From the NCBI GenBank assembly GCA_021838765.1, contig JAKCCY010000044.1, positions 1 through 19,487 of the forward strand: a stretch of DNA of 19,487 bases, read 5' to 3'. This document shows, one piece after another, positions 6,361-12,850 of this stretch. Both the position numbers and the translations under genes were made by a program. The DNA comes from Nitrospirota bacterium. GTDB lineage: Bacteria; Nitrospirota_A; Leptospirillia; Leptospirillales; Leptospirillaceae. The notes under the pieces are model-generated. The model did no database searches, was not told the origin of the DNA, and was given only the letters and a program-made list of their open reading frames with translations. Position 1 is the stretch's first letter. Each line of letters opens with the position of its first letter.

Positions 6361-7355
6361 TCGCTAAGAGAATCAAGGAACTCATTAAATCCGTTGGAAC
6401 CGGCCCAAAAGGATCAAAAGGACTTTCCCGGAGCGAAGCATTTGAAGCATGCCAACTGATTCTATCTGGAGAAGCAACCCCGGCACAGACTGGCGGACTG
6501 CTTCTGGCTCTCAGGACCAAGGGTGAAACAGCCCCTGAAATGGAAGGTTTTCTTCTTTCTCTGAAATCTTTTCTTAAAGTTCCTTCGACATCAACGACAA
6601 TCGATGGTCTCGACCTCGGATGCCCCTACGATGGACACGCCAGAGCTCCAGGGCTCTGGATTCCGGCCGCTGTGCTCGCAGCAAAAGCGGGGCTCCCCAT
6701 CGTTCTGCACGGCTATCAGGATCTCCCTGCCAAGTTTGGCGTGGGACTGGTCCCTCTCTGGAAAAAACTCGGACTTCCGATCTCAAGACCTGAAACGGCC
6801 CTCACTGACCTGAACAGAAATAAAATTATTTGCTTGTCTCAGGAGGACATCACTCCAGAGCTTGCAAAACTTGCCCCGATCAGAAGGGAACTGGGGCTGC
6901 GATCCATTTTCAACACCGTTGAAAAAGCTCTGAATCCCATGAACCTCTCTCACATGGCAGTCGGATACTTCCATGAGACCATTCTGGCACCAATGGAATC
7001 GATGGTCACCGCCGCACATCCCAATGCCAGCATCACATTTGTCGGTGGACAGGAAGGGAGCGTTGGCCTGTTTACGCATCGACCAACAAAAATATATCGG
7101 GTCAATACTGATCCAGATCATCAACTGGACACGCTTCCTCCGGTCAAGGAAGGTCTTGAACCGGTTGCAGTGCCCCCAACCGAAGAAGCATACAGCAACT
7201 ACTGTCGGGAACTCATTGAAAACCCCCGCCATCCTCATCGCAAGGCATTGATATGGCAGGCAGCCACCTTTCTCCTTCTTGGCGGAATAACCTCCGTGAT
7301 GCAAGAGGCTCTCAACCGTATTGGAGACCGGATTCACAAACTCGATTTGACATAG
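6357..7355 (+). CDS. TrpD2/YbiB-like glycosyltransferase-fold protein
   Basis: A 332-residue member of the anthranilate phosphoribosyltransferase superfamily. The N-terminal helical domain has the typical motif TPAQTGGLLLALRTKGET (about 41-58). The phosphoribosyl-binding loop GTGGD of true TrpD is replaced by LGCPYDGHARAP (87-98), which resembles the TrpD2/YbiB subgroup. E. coli YbiB has been reported to bind nucleic acid and to lack TrpD activity. No trp genes lie nearby; it is coupled to mazG by a GTGA overlap. A role in nucleic acid or nucleotide maintenance is therefore more likely than tryptophan synthesis. Start is the GTG inside the overlap. Confidence 0.85.
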   Translation: MIAKRIKELIKSVGTGPKGSKGLSRSEAFEACQLILSGEATPAQTGGLLLALRTKGETAPEMEGFLLSLKSFLKVPSTSTTIDGLDLGCPYDGHARAPGLWIPAAVLAAKAGLPIVLHGYQDLPAKFGVGLVPLWKKLGLPISRPETALTDLNRNKIICLSQEDITPELAKLAPIRRELGLRSIFNTVEKALNPMNLSHMAVGYFHETILAPMESMVTAAHPNASITFVGGQEGSVGLFTHRPTKIYRVNTDPDHQLDTLPPVKEGLEPVAVPPTEEAYSNYCRELIENPRHPHRKALIWQAATFLLLGGITSVMQEALNRIGDRIHKLDLT

Positions 7356-7374
7356 AGCACACTCATGTGGCTCT
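7354..7374 (+). other. Intercistronic stem-loop
   Basis: AGAGC/GCTCT with an inner CAC/GTG, one bulged A and a TCAT loop, beginning on the stop codon of the TrpD2-like gene. No T run follows, so it is more likely an RNA processing or stability element than a terminator. Confidence 0.35.
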
Positions 7375-7393
7375 TACCGCAAGAAAGCCGTGA

Positions 7394-8644
7394 ATGAAAA
7401 AAACAATCCCGTTAACGGATCTTAAAATCGGAATGACTGTCGTAGGCGTTGATAAGAACTGGTTTGAAACCACTCTTGTCTCTCATCATTTTGTCATTCG
7501 CTCGAAAGACGACATCCTGAGGCTTGAAAAGAACGGCATCAGAAAGGTCTCCATAGAAATCAAGACTCTCCCCGAAAGCGAATCGAACCAGCATCCGGCA
7601 CAAGAAGTTCTGAAGGAATCCCCCCGGCAAAACGATACGAAACGAACAAGTCTGGACTCGGAGAGCCTGATGGAAGTTCCGGAACCTTCCACCAAGGAGC
7701 TCTCCGAAATTGAAAGAATCCAGAAAAATACCGCCTCGATTCTTGAAGGATCCTTCAACGAAGCCCGGATGGGCAGAACCATGGACACCAAAAAAATCCG
7801 GGAAATGGTCAGGGAGACGATCAGACTGATCCTTCAAAACAAGAGTTCCACCTCGTTTCTTGCCGACATTTCAGGCAATGACGACGAGACATTCATTCAT
7901 TCTGCCAATACGATGATGCTTGCAGTCGGATATGCCATCAGAAAAAAATATCCTGAAGAAGAGTGGATGTCATGGGGAATGGCCGCATCTCTCCACGATC
8001 TGGGAAAAATATTTATCTCCCCAGAAATCCTTAAAAAACCATCCCGGCTTACCCCGGAAGAGTGGGAAGAGATGCGAAAACACCCGCTTTTTGGGTCCCG
8101 CTTTCTGAAAAAATCCCCGGAACCCGATCTCAGGAATCTGGCAGCAAAAGTCGCGGAAGAGCATCATGAGCGTCACGGAGGAAAGGGCTATCCTTATGCT
8201 CTGGACCTTCCACAAATTCATCCCGTTTCCCAGGGAATCATGGTTCTCGATGTATACGAAGCCCTGACCGCAGATCGGGTTTACAGAAAAGGCATGTCGC
8301 CACACAAGGCCATGACATTTCTTCTTCAGAGCAATATGGGAGTTGACCGTGATATCGGTCGAACTCTCGCAAACATGGTCGGAATCTATCCCGTAGGAAC
8401 CCTCATCGGTGTTCCGGGCGGAGAAATTGGTGTTCTTTTGGGGTATCAGGGAGAGGAGATTCTAACAGGAATAGCGAAAATCCTTGTTCTTTTTTCAGCG
8501 AAACAGACTTTCCTCGAAAAACCGTACACAATGGAGCTCGCGATAGGAACCAATGAACGAAACTTCCCCACATTCACAGTGCAGGACATCGGAATCACCC
8601 ATAAACAGCTCGTGAACTATATCCGGCAATTTTCGGAAAAATAG
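7394..8644 (+). CDS. HD-GYP domain c-di-GMP phosphodiesterase
   Basis: A 416-residue cytoplasmic protein that probably degrades cyclic di-GMP. Residues 1-60 resemble the DUF3391 domain often found ahead of HD-GYP (LKIGMTVVGVDKNWFETTL...). A polar linker (about 60-105) follows. The HD-GYP domain (about 165-340) has an upstream metal histidine (IHS, about 169), the His201-Asp202 pair in LHDLGK, His230 in KHPLFG, and HHE 257-259 with GGKGYP 262-267. The metal and GYP motifs are therefore intact, arguing for catalysis. The C-terminal 80 residues form an extra beta-rich region. The start ATG is preceded by GAAAGCCGTGA, a moderate site. It lies 38 bp behind the TrpD2-like gene and may be cotranscribed. 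Confidence 0.92.
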   Translation: MKKTIPLTDLKIGMTVVGVDKNWFETTLVSHHFVIRSKDDILRLEKNGIRKVSIEIKTLPESESNQHPAQEVLKESPRQNDTKRTSLDSESLMEVPEPSTKELSEIERIQKNTASILEGSFNEARMGRTMDTKKIREMVRETIRLILQNKSSTSFLADISGNDDETFIHSANTMMLAVGYAIRKKYPEEEWMSWGMAASLHDLGKIFISPEILKKPSRLTPEEWEEMRKHPLFGSRFLKKSPEPDLRNLAAKVAEEHHERHGGKGYPYALDLPQIHPVSQGIMVLDVYEALTADRVYRKGMSPHKAMTFLLQSNMGVDRDIGRTLANMVGIYPVGTLIGVPGGEIGVLLGYQGEEILTGIAKILVLFSAKQTFLEKPYTMELAIGTNERNFPTFTVQDIGITHKQLVNYIRQFSEK

Positions 8645-8669
8645 TCCTGCAATACACTTGTAACGGCTC

Positions 8670-8697
8670 AAAAAACGGGGGCATTGGTAATACCCCC
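8670..8697 (-). terminator. Terminator of the dsrE-tusA operon
   Basis: The minus strand reads GGGGGTATTACCAATGCCCCC followed by a run of six T (plus-strand A at 8670-8675). The stem is five GC pairs, one C-A mismatch and three AT pairs. On the plus strand no T run follows, so it mainly serves the minus-strand operon. Confidence 0.7.
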
Positions 8698-8724
8698 ATC
8701 GGAAACATCAAACCGGAACAAAAG

Positions 8725-8970
8725 TCACTTGACTTTCTTGACCAAAAGCTCCCAGTAGCCGTCCATTTTTTCCGTACCAATATACTGTTGTCCAACCTTC
8801 GCAATCCAGGCAGGAATATCCTTGGCTGAACCCTCGTCGGAAGATAGTATTTTCAGGACTGAACCGACAGGCTTGACCGAAATAACCCGGATCAACTCCA
8901 TAAGCGGACCAGGGCAATAAAGCCCTCTTGCATCGATTACTTCATCTGGATTTAAGGATTCACCACCCAT
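8725..8970 (-). CDS. tusA: TusA-family sulfur carrier protein
   Basis: An 81-residue sulfur carrier of the TusA/SirA family that holds sulfur as a persulfide on one cysteine. The signature is complete: DARGLYCPGPLMEL, with Cys19 in the CPxP motif. The length is typical (about 75-85). The ATG at 8970 is preceded by GGGGTGAT, a good match to the anti-Shine-Dalgarno sequence; a GTG three codons earlier is possible. It lies 29 bp behind dsrE in the same direction. In sulfur-oxidising prokaryotes TusA and DsrE pass sulfur between each other on the way to the heterodisulfide-reductase-like (sHdr) or Dsr system. No hdr or dsrAB gene is inside this window. Confidence 0.9.
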   Translation of the reverse strand: MGGESLNPDEVIDARGLYCPGPLMELIRVISVKPVGSVLKILSSDEGSAKDIPAWIAKVGQQYIGTEKMDGYWELLVKKVK

Positions 8971-8999
8971 TATTATCACCCCGTCTCATATTTTGAAGA

Positions 9000-9392
9000 T
9001 CAGACAAAGAGTACCTGCCCACCTTCAGCTTTTCCCAGAAATGTCGCAACACCGACCACTTCATCAAAAAGAGGCACCATTTCATCCAGTTTGGCATCAA
9101 TCAGGTCAAGCGCCAAAGCACAGGCAAATACCTTCAGAGACCCCATCTCTTTGCCCTGGAGCAACAGATCAGAAAACAGGGGAGCCTTTTTCCTTATAGC
9201 CGCTTGCCCCACTTCTCCCATTTTTGGAAAACTTCGGTCGGCAACCGTTTTTTTCCTGAAACAGGTCATTGCCGCCATTGTGACAAAGACATTGACTTCT
9301 ACACCCGAAACCGAGGCCACAGATGCCATCATGCAACCCGCCTGCAGCTTTTCAAACTCATCCGAGGCCAACACTACCGACATTTTTTCCAC
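9000..9392 (-). CDS. DsrE-family sulfurtransferase
   Basis: A 130-residue DsrE/F-like protein (Rossmann-like, usually oligomeric) that accepts or donates persulfide sulfur. The pattern fits the DsrE2-type group: an N-terminal strand VVLAS, FEKLQAGCMMASVAS, VFVTMAAM, then KVFACALALDLI with Cys91 and a closing GGQVLFV. Cys20, Cys44 and Cys91 are present; which one carries sulfur cannot be told from sequence alone. The GTG at 9392 is favoured by GGAGG seven bases upstream; ATG at 9383 is the alternative. It is followed by tusA and a terminator, forming a two-gene operon. The name dsrE2 would fit but is not certain, so no symbol is given. Confidence 0.85.
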   Translation of the reverse strand: MEKMSVVLASDEFEKLQAGCMMASVASVSGVEVNVFVTMAAMTCFRKKTVADRSFPKMGEVGQAAIRKKAPLFSDLLLQGKEMGSLKVFACALALDLIDAKLDEMVPLFDEVVGVATFLGKAEGGQVLFV

Positions 9393-9680
9393 AACCGCTC
9401 CTCCGTTTGATCAAGGAAAAAGAACATTTACCCCCCACCCCTCGAATCAATGATATCATTTCCGGGCCCATCATCGCGATCCTGGCAATATTCAGACGCT
9501 CCATCCCGATAAACGGATGCAGGTCGAATCCGTGATCGCCCCCGGCGATTCTCAGGTTGATCAACTCCTTTTGTTGACGGCCACCTTCCAAAAACCACAT
9601 GACTTCCGCGGAAAAAGTCTTCATTGTTCAGCTAGAACTTGGAGCAGAAGTTTATTCCGCAAAAAGAAGAGCGTATTATC
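9393..9680. other. Upstream region of dsrE, no supported gene
   Basis: No convincing gene. Frames on both strands (plus-strand ATG at 9599, minus-strand ATG at 9624) overlap each other and lack ribosome binding sites. The region must contain the promoter of the dsrE-tusA operon, but I see no -35/-10 pair that stands out. It may include the eroded 5' part of the tnpA relic that follows. Confidence 0.3.
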
Positions 9681-9830
9681 AGCTCGTGAGGTGGATCCAC
9701 AGTCCGGCATCCATGACCCTGTCGCGATATCAATGGTCGTTCCTCTTTCGGTCGATCGCCGGAGAATCAGGCGCCGTTCTGGTGGAAACGCTCCGGATTC
9801 TTTCCATATTGCAAGAATCCCGGGAATGGC
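9681..9830 (+). pseudogene. tnpA (IS200/IS605) relic
   Basis: The DNA at 9689-9710 (GAGGTGGATCC-CAGT-CGG-AT) repeats, with few changes, the segment at 908-930 of the intact tnpA just after its HUH motif. The similarity continues for about 90 bases with a one-base shift: the transposase's IKGRSSRLLRQEF is mirrored by INGRSSFGRSPEN, and SLWTNSYFVSTVG by FWWKRSGFFPYCKNPG. The two parts are in different frames, and the HUH and tyrosine parts are gone. It is a dead copy of the same family, upstream of dsrE-tusA. The alignment was made by hand. Confidence 0.5.
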
Positions 9831-10074
9831 AAAAAGCCCATTTTCTGCACCAAAAATGAGGAGCGCCGACGACCACCCCCAAACCTCCCGGCACCAGGCG
9901 TCTGATCGATCAGCAAACACCTGGATGCCCATGCGAGATGCAGGCAACCGCCAACCGGACATTCCGGGTGACGGAGCGCGATCCGTTCCGATCCCCTGAA
10001 AAACCGTCTGGTGGTCCAATAAAAAGAACCGCCAGAAATATCGGCAGACAAAGATCCAAGGGAAAGGACTTCAC
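9831..10074. other. Unassigned GC-rich stretch
   Basis: No gene recognised on either strand. The sequence is Arg- and Pro-rich in most frames, as expected for non-coding GC-rich DNA. It probably is the remainder of the inserted or decayed element. The last ten bases supply the ribosome binding site of the next small gene. Confidence 0.3.
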
Positions 10075-10293
10075 TTGATAAAAAACCGCATCATGCATAT
10101 CGGGATCATTGTCTTCATCGCATCCATACCTCCAGCGATTGGTCCCGTCTACCTCGGCCTTGTAAGAGACGATATCCATGCCCACTCATTCATTGGAGAT
10201 ACAGGGCTTCAGGTCATTACAATATCCGGTACGGTCACTGCCGTGCTTGGGCTGTACTTATTGCTCCTGGGTAAAAGAATGTCCCGCTCCTAG
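10075..10293 (+). CDS. Small two-TM membrane protein
   Basis: A 72-residue protein with two hydrophobic helices: about 8-30 (IGIIVFIASIPPAIGPVYLGL) and about 45-65 (VITISGTVTAVLGLYLLLLG). A short polar loop with DDIHAHSF lies between, and a basic end (GKRMSRS) suggests a cytoplasmic C-terminus. The start is TTG at 10075, with AAAGGA about eight bases upstream; the internal ATG at 10093 would remove the first six residues. The gene converges with the phosphoesterase gene and overlaps its end by 59 bp, which is unusual and lowers confidence. The family is not recognised. Confidence 0.5.
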   Translation: MIKNRIMHIGIIVFIASIPPAIGPVYLGLVRDDIHAHSFIGDTGLQVITISGTVTAVLGLYLLLLGKRMSRS

Positions 10294-11260
10294 GGTTTTC
10301 ATCCTCTAAAAAAACTCCGGGAAAAAGTGAAGAAGGCTCGCCATTGGCAATTGCTGGCAACCCAAACCTTGAGAGAATCGCATTCAACAGAATGCGATGA
10401 TCGCTATACTCTGAAAACTCCATATGCCCCTTGTGCTGGCTTGTCACACAAATGAGAGGAACCCGGCCGCCCTTGCCCGGAAAAGACTGGCGCAGAAAAG
10501 GATGCCTGAAAAATCCTCCGCCTTCGTCCCAGACAATCAAAATAACACCGCCCTTTTTAAAAGCGTCAGAAGCCATAACTTTTGGCACCCATTTTGCCAT
10601 AAAGGTATCTCCTGCACCGATCAAGGAAGAAGTTCTGTTGCTTTTGCAGGCCTTCCCTCCATGCATGTCGTGACAAAGACCGGGAACAACATAAGAAAGA
10701 TCGGGAAGACGTCCACTCTTGAGATCAGAATCAAGGTCTTCAAGTCGGCGGTCAAAACGTTCTCTTTTTGGGTCCTGCCTGAGGGAAGACACCAGCATAA
10801 AAGGATTATGTTTCTGGACATAAATCGGGTGACGGGAAGGATAGCGATCTCCCCGAAAACCGTCATAAGGCATTCCCTCAAAATACCCGCTGACGGTAAA
10901 CCCATTCGACTCAAGCCTGTCAACCACCGTTGAAACAGAAAATCTCTGCGATGGATCATCGGAGTGCCTTGCTACGCTTGAACCGGATATCAGCGCGACA
11001 TAGTTCGGGAGGCTGGGATGGGTCATGGCATGATAGTTCGTCATGATCATGTTCTTTTTTGCGAGTGCATTCAGAAAGGGAGCTTCAGGATTGCCGATTA
11101 TCTGGGAAAAGCCCTTGTTTTCAAGGATAAAAACAACGATATGGGGAGGCACGGCCCAAGCGATGGAAATCGTCGAAAAAAACAGGGATATGGCCAGAAC
11201 GAGAGATCCGTAAAACCTCTTGCCGATAACATAAGAAAACAGTGGAAAAGAACGGAGCAT
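10235..11260 (-). CDS. Exported phosphoesterase (AcpA/phospholipase C superfamily)
   Basis: A 341-residue protein with a signal peptide (hydrophobic core about 18-34, likely cut after AWA at 36), so periplasmic or surface-exposed. The alkaline-phosphatase-like fold of the phosphoesterase family (PF04185 type) is supported by ENKGFSQIIG (47-56, metal ligand Glu47-Asn48), THPSLPNYVALISG (80-93), a His/Asp stretch LCHDMHGG, and IVWDEGGGFFRHP in the second half. Members include acid phosphatase AcpA and phospholipase C; the substrate cannot be deduced. The first base of its ATG is the last base of the preceding gene's stop (TGATG), so it is translationally coupled to the PAS/GGDEF-like gene. Confidence 0.82.
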   Translation of the reverse strand: MLRSFPLFSYVIGKRFYGSLVLAISLFFSTISIAWAVPPHIVVFILENKGFSQIIGNPEAPFLNALAKKNMIMTNYHAMTHPSLPNYVALISGSSVARHSDDPSQRFSVSTVVDRLESNGFTVSGYFEGMPYDGFRGDRYPSRHPIYVQKHNPFMLVSSLRQDPKRERFDRRLEDLDSDLKSGRLPDLSYVVPGLCHDMHGGKACKSNRTSSLIGAGDTFMAKWVPKVMASDAFKKGGVILIVWDEGGGFFRHPFLRQSFPGKGGRVPLICVTSQHKGHMEFSEYSDHRILLNAILSRFGLPAIANGEPSSLFPGVFLEDENPRSGTFFYPGAISTAQARQ

Positions 11261-12726
11261 CAGTCAAAGTCCTTCAGGAGGAGAAACCGTTTGAACCAGT
11301 CTTCAAATTGTGGAATTTCCTTGTCTGCATTGGATAACGGCTTGACATGGAGAACATCATTCTTGACAAGCTGAGCAAGAAGTTCTTCTCCCGTCCAGTT
11401 CGACGACGGAAAGGAATGTTTTGATATATCACACTGAAAGCGATAATCAGTCAGACTCAAGCGTTCAAGAATCCCTTTGTAGCGGATCTCTACATTCGTT
11501 GATACGCTCTCATCCACATCAGGGTAAACCATGACAATCCCTTCATCAATCTTCCCGATCAAGTCAGAGATCCTTCGGGCCTTCTTGAGGAAATCGACAA
11601 ACTCCCCTTGAATCTCCTCAAATTTCAATCGAAAAAGGATCATCGAAAAAGGTCGCACAGGAGACTGGGCAATCATGTGCTCCATGGCAAGAACAAGGCT
11701 TTCTCGATCAAAAAGTCCCGTCCCATCCACCCTGTAGTAAGGGAGCAAGCCAGCCTTGCTCCTGAATTCACCCATCTCAAATCCACAGGCAGAAATCATT
11801 TCCTGCCATCGGATGCGAAGGGGCTCCTTCCAGACATCAAAAGAAAGAAGGGGAATACCCACCCAGGCAAAGACATGGAGATACCAGTTGCATGGCAAAA
11901 GAACCTCATGTTTCCACAACTGATCCGAATGGGCTACCAGAGCCGGACGGACGTTCGCCCCCGAGAGCGTCCGGAAGTAAACGGTATCACCATAAAGGAC
12001 CCCCTCCGTACTTTGTCTCATGCTCTCCGGAGGACCTTCGTATACCATGCGGATAAAGTGGCTGGAATCACTCATGGAAGTCGCATCCGCCATAAAAATC
12101 CTGATGGATTGGTATGCTGCCGGAAGAGTCGTTAAAAGATCCTGGGCAAGAGCATCAATACTCTGGGTATCGTGGCTTCCCATCAGAATATTGCCGACAG
12201 GGCGCTGCAGCTTGTCCGCCAGGCGCGCGAGATAGGGAAGAAATGTTGATGCCACTTCTTTTTCCGAAGGAAGAAACTCCTCCTTTGAAATAAAGTAGAT
12301 CGCCACAGGCGAAGGGAGATGGCCCAGGGGATAGCTCTTCATAAGAAGAACACCCTTTTTGCCAAAATTACGGTACTCGCTGACAGAGAATTTTTCTTCA
12401 AAATGATGGGGGTCTCCCTGGGGACCACCTTTCTGGGAGTTCAGGATTTCAAGAACATCTTCGTAGGGCTTTCTGGCCAGAAACTTGAATCCAACCTGAA
12501 GGTGAAAGGAAAGGGTATCGTTAAACAAAACGATCCTTCCCTCCGTGTCAACAATAAAGCATGCAATTCTTGGATCGACAACGATAAGGTCCAGGATTTT
12601 CTTATGCGGAGCAGTATCCCTGATGGATCGGGAGTAAATATAAAAACCCAATCGATCAGGCCCCGCCATCTGACAAAATCTGAACAATCTCCATGCCAAT
12701 ACCCTTTCGATAGAAATGATCCGCAC
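11260..12726 (-). CDS. PAS protein with degenerate GGDEF-like domain
   Basis: A soluble protein of up to 488 residues. Residues about 45-150 form a PAS-like domain (ILDLIVVDPRIACFIVDTEGRIVLFN). A middle region (about 165-335) resembles a second sensor. The C-terminal part (about 345-470) follows the GGDEF fold (GTGLFDRESLVLAMEH..., ISDLIGKIDEGIVMVYPDV). The catalytic RYGGDEF turn is replaced by GKIDEGIVMV, so diguanylate cyclase activity is not expected; it may bind a nucleotide or act as a scaffold. The start is uncertain: GTG 12726 and ATG 12669 lack ribosome binding sites, and TTG 12651 follows GGCGGGG. A 12-codon leader frame (12694-12656) lies just ahead of the last. The gene is coupled to the phosphoesterase. 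Confidence 0.7.
   Translation of the reverse strand: MRIISIERVLAWRLFRFCQMAGPDRLGFYIYSRSIRDTAPHKKILDLIVVDPRIACFIVDTEGRIVLFNDTLSFHLQVGFKFLARKPYEDVLEILNSQKGGPQGDPHHFEEKFSVSEYRNFGKKGVLLMKSYPLGHLPSPVAIYFISKEEFLPSEKEVASTFLPYLARLADKLQRPVGNILMGSHDTQSIDALAQDLLTTLPAAYQSIRIFMADATSMSDSSHFIRMVYEGPPESMRQSTEGVLYGDTVYFRTLSGANVRPALVAHSDQLWKHEVLLPCNWYLHVFAWVGIPLLSFDVWKEPLRIRWQEMISACGFEMGEFRSKAGLLPYYRVDGTGLFDRESLVLAMEHMIAQSPVRPFSMILFRLKFEEIQGEFVDFLKKARRISDLIGKIDEGIVMVYPDVDESVSTNVEIRYKGILERLSLTDYRFQCDISKHSFPSSNWTGEELLAQLVKNDVLHVKPLSNADKEIPQFEDWFKRFLLLKDFD
12656..12694 (-). CDS. Possible 12-codon leader peptide
   Basis: ATG at 12694, seven bases behind AAAGGG (12703-12708), opens a frame encoding MEIVQILSDGGA and ends at TGA (12656-12658). 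A TTG that could start the PAS/GGDEF-like protein follows four bases later. The best ribosome binding site in the area serves this short frame, so it may couple translation to the gene behind. It could be coincidence. Confidence 0.25.
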   Translation of the reverse strand: MEIVQILSDGGA

Positions 12727-12850
12727 AAGAAAAAATCAGGGAACTGCTTTCAGGAGCAGATCTTTGCGCTGGAAAAGCGTCAAGATAACATTTCACCCAT
12801 ACTAACACAAAAGCAGTCTGGAACGGCCAAAAACGCATTAGAGGCAAGTA

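Noticed and set aside
9358..9624. 88-codon minus-strand frame ahead of dsrE
   Set aside because: No ribosome binding site and it runs into the dsrE start by 35 bp; no recognisable motif.
9599..9859. 86-codon plus-strand frame with protein-like composition
   Set aside because: No ribosome binding site, a stop codon shortly upstream, and the underlying DNA aligns with tnpA in another frame.
9517..9999. 160-codon plus-strand frame
   Set aside because: Arg-, Ser- and Pro-rich composition, no ribosome binding site, and it crosses a relic of tnpA in a different frame.
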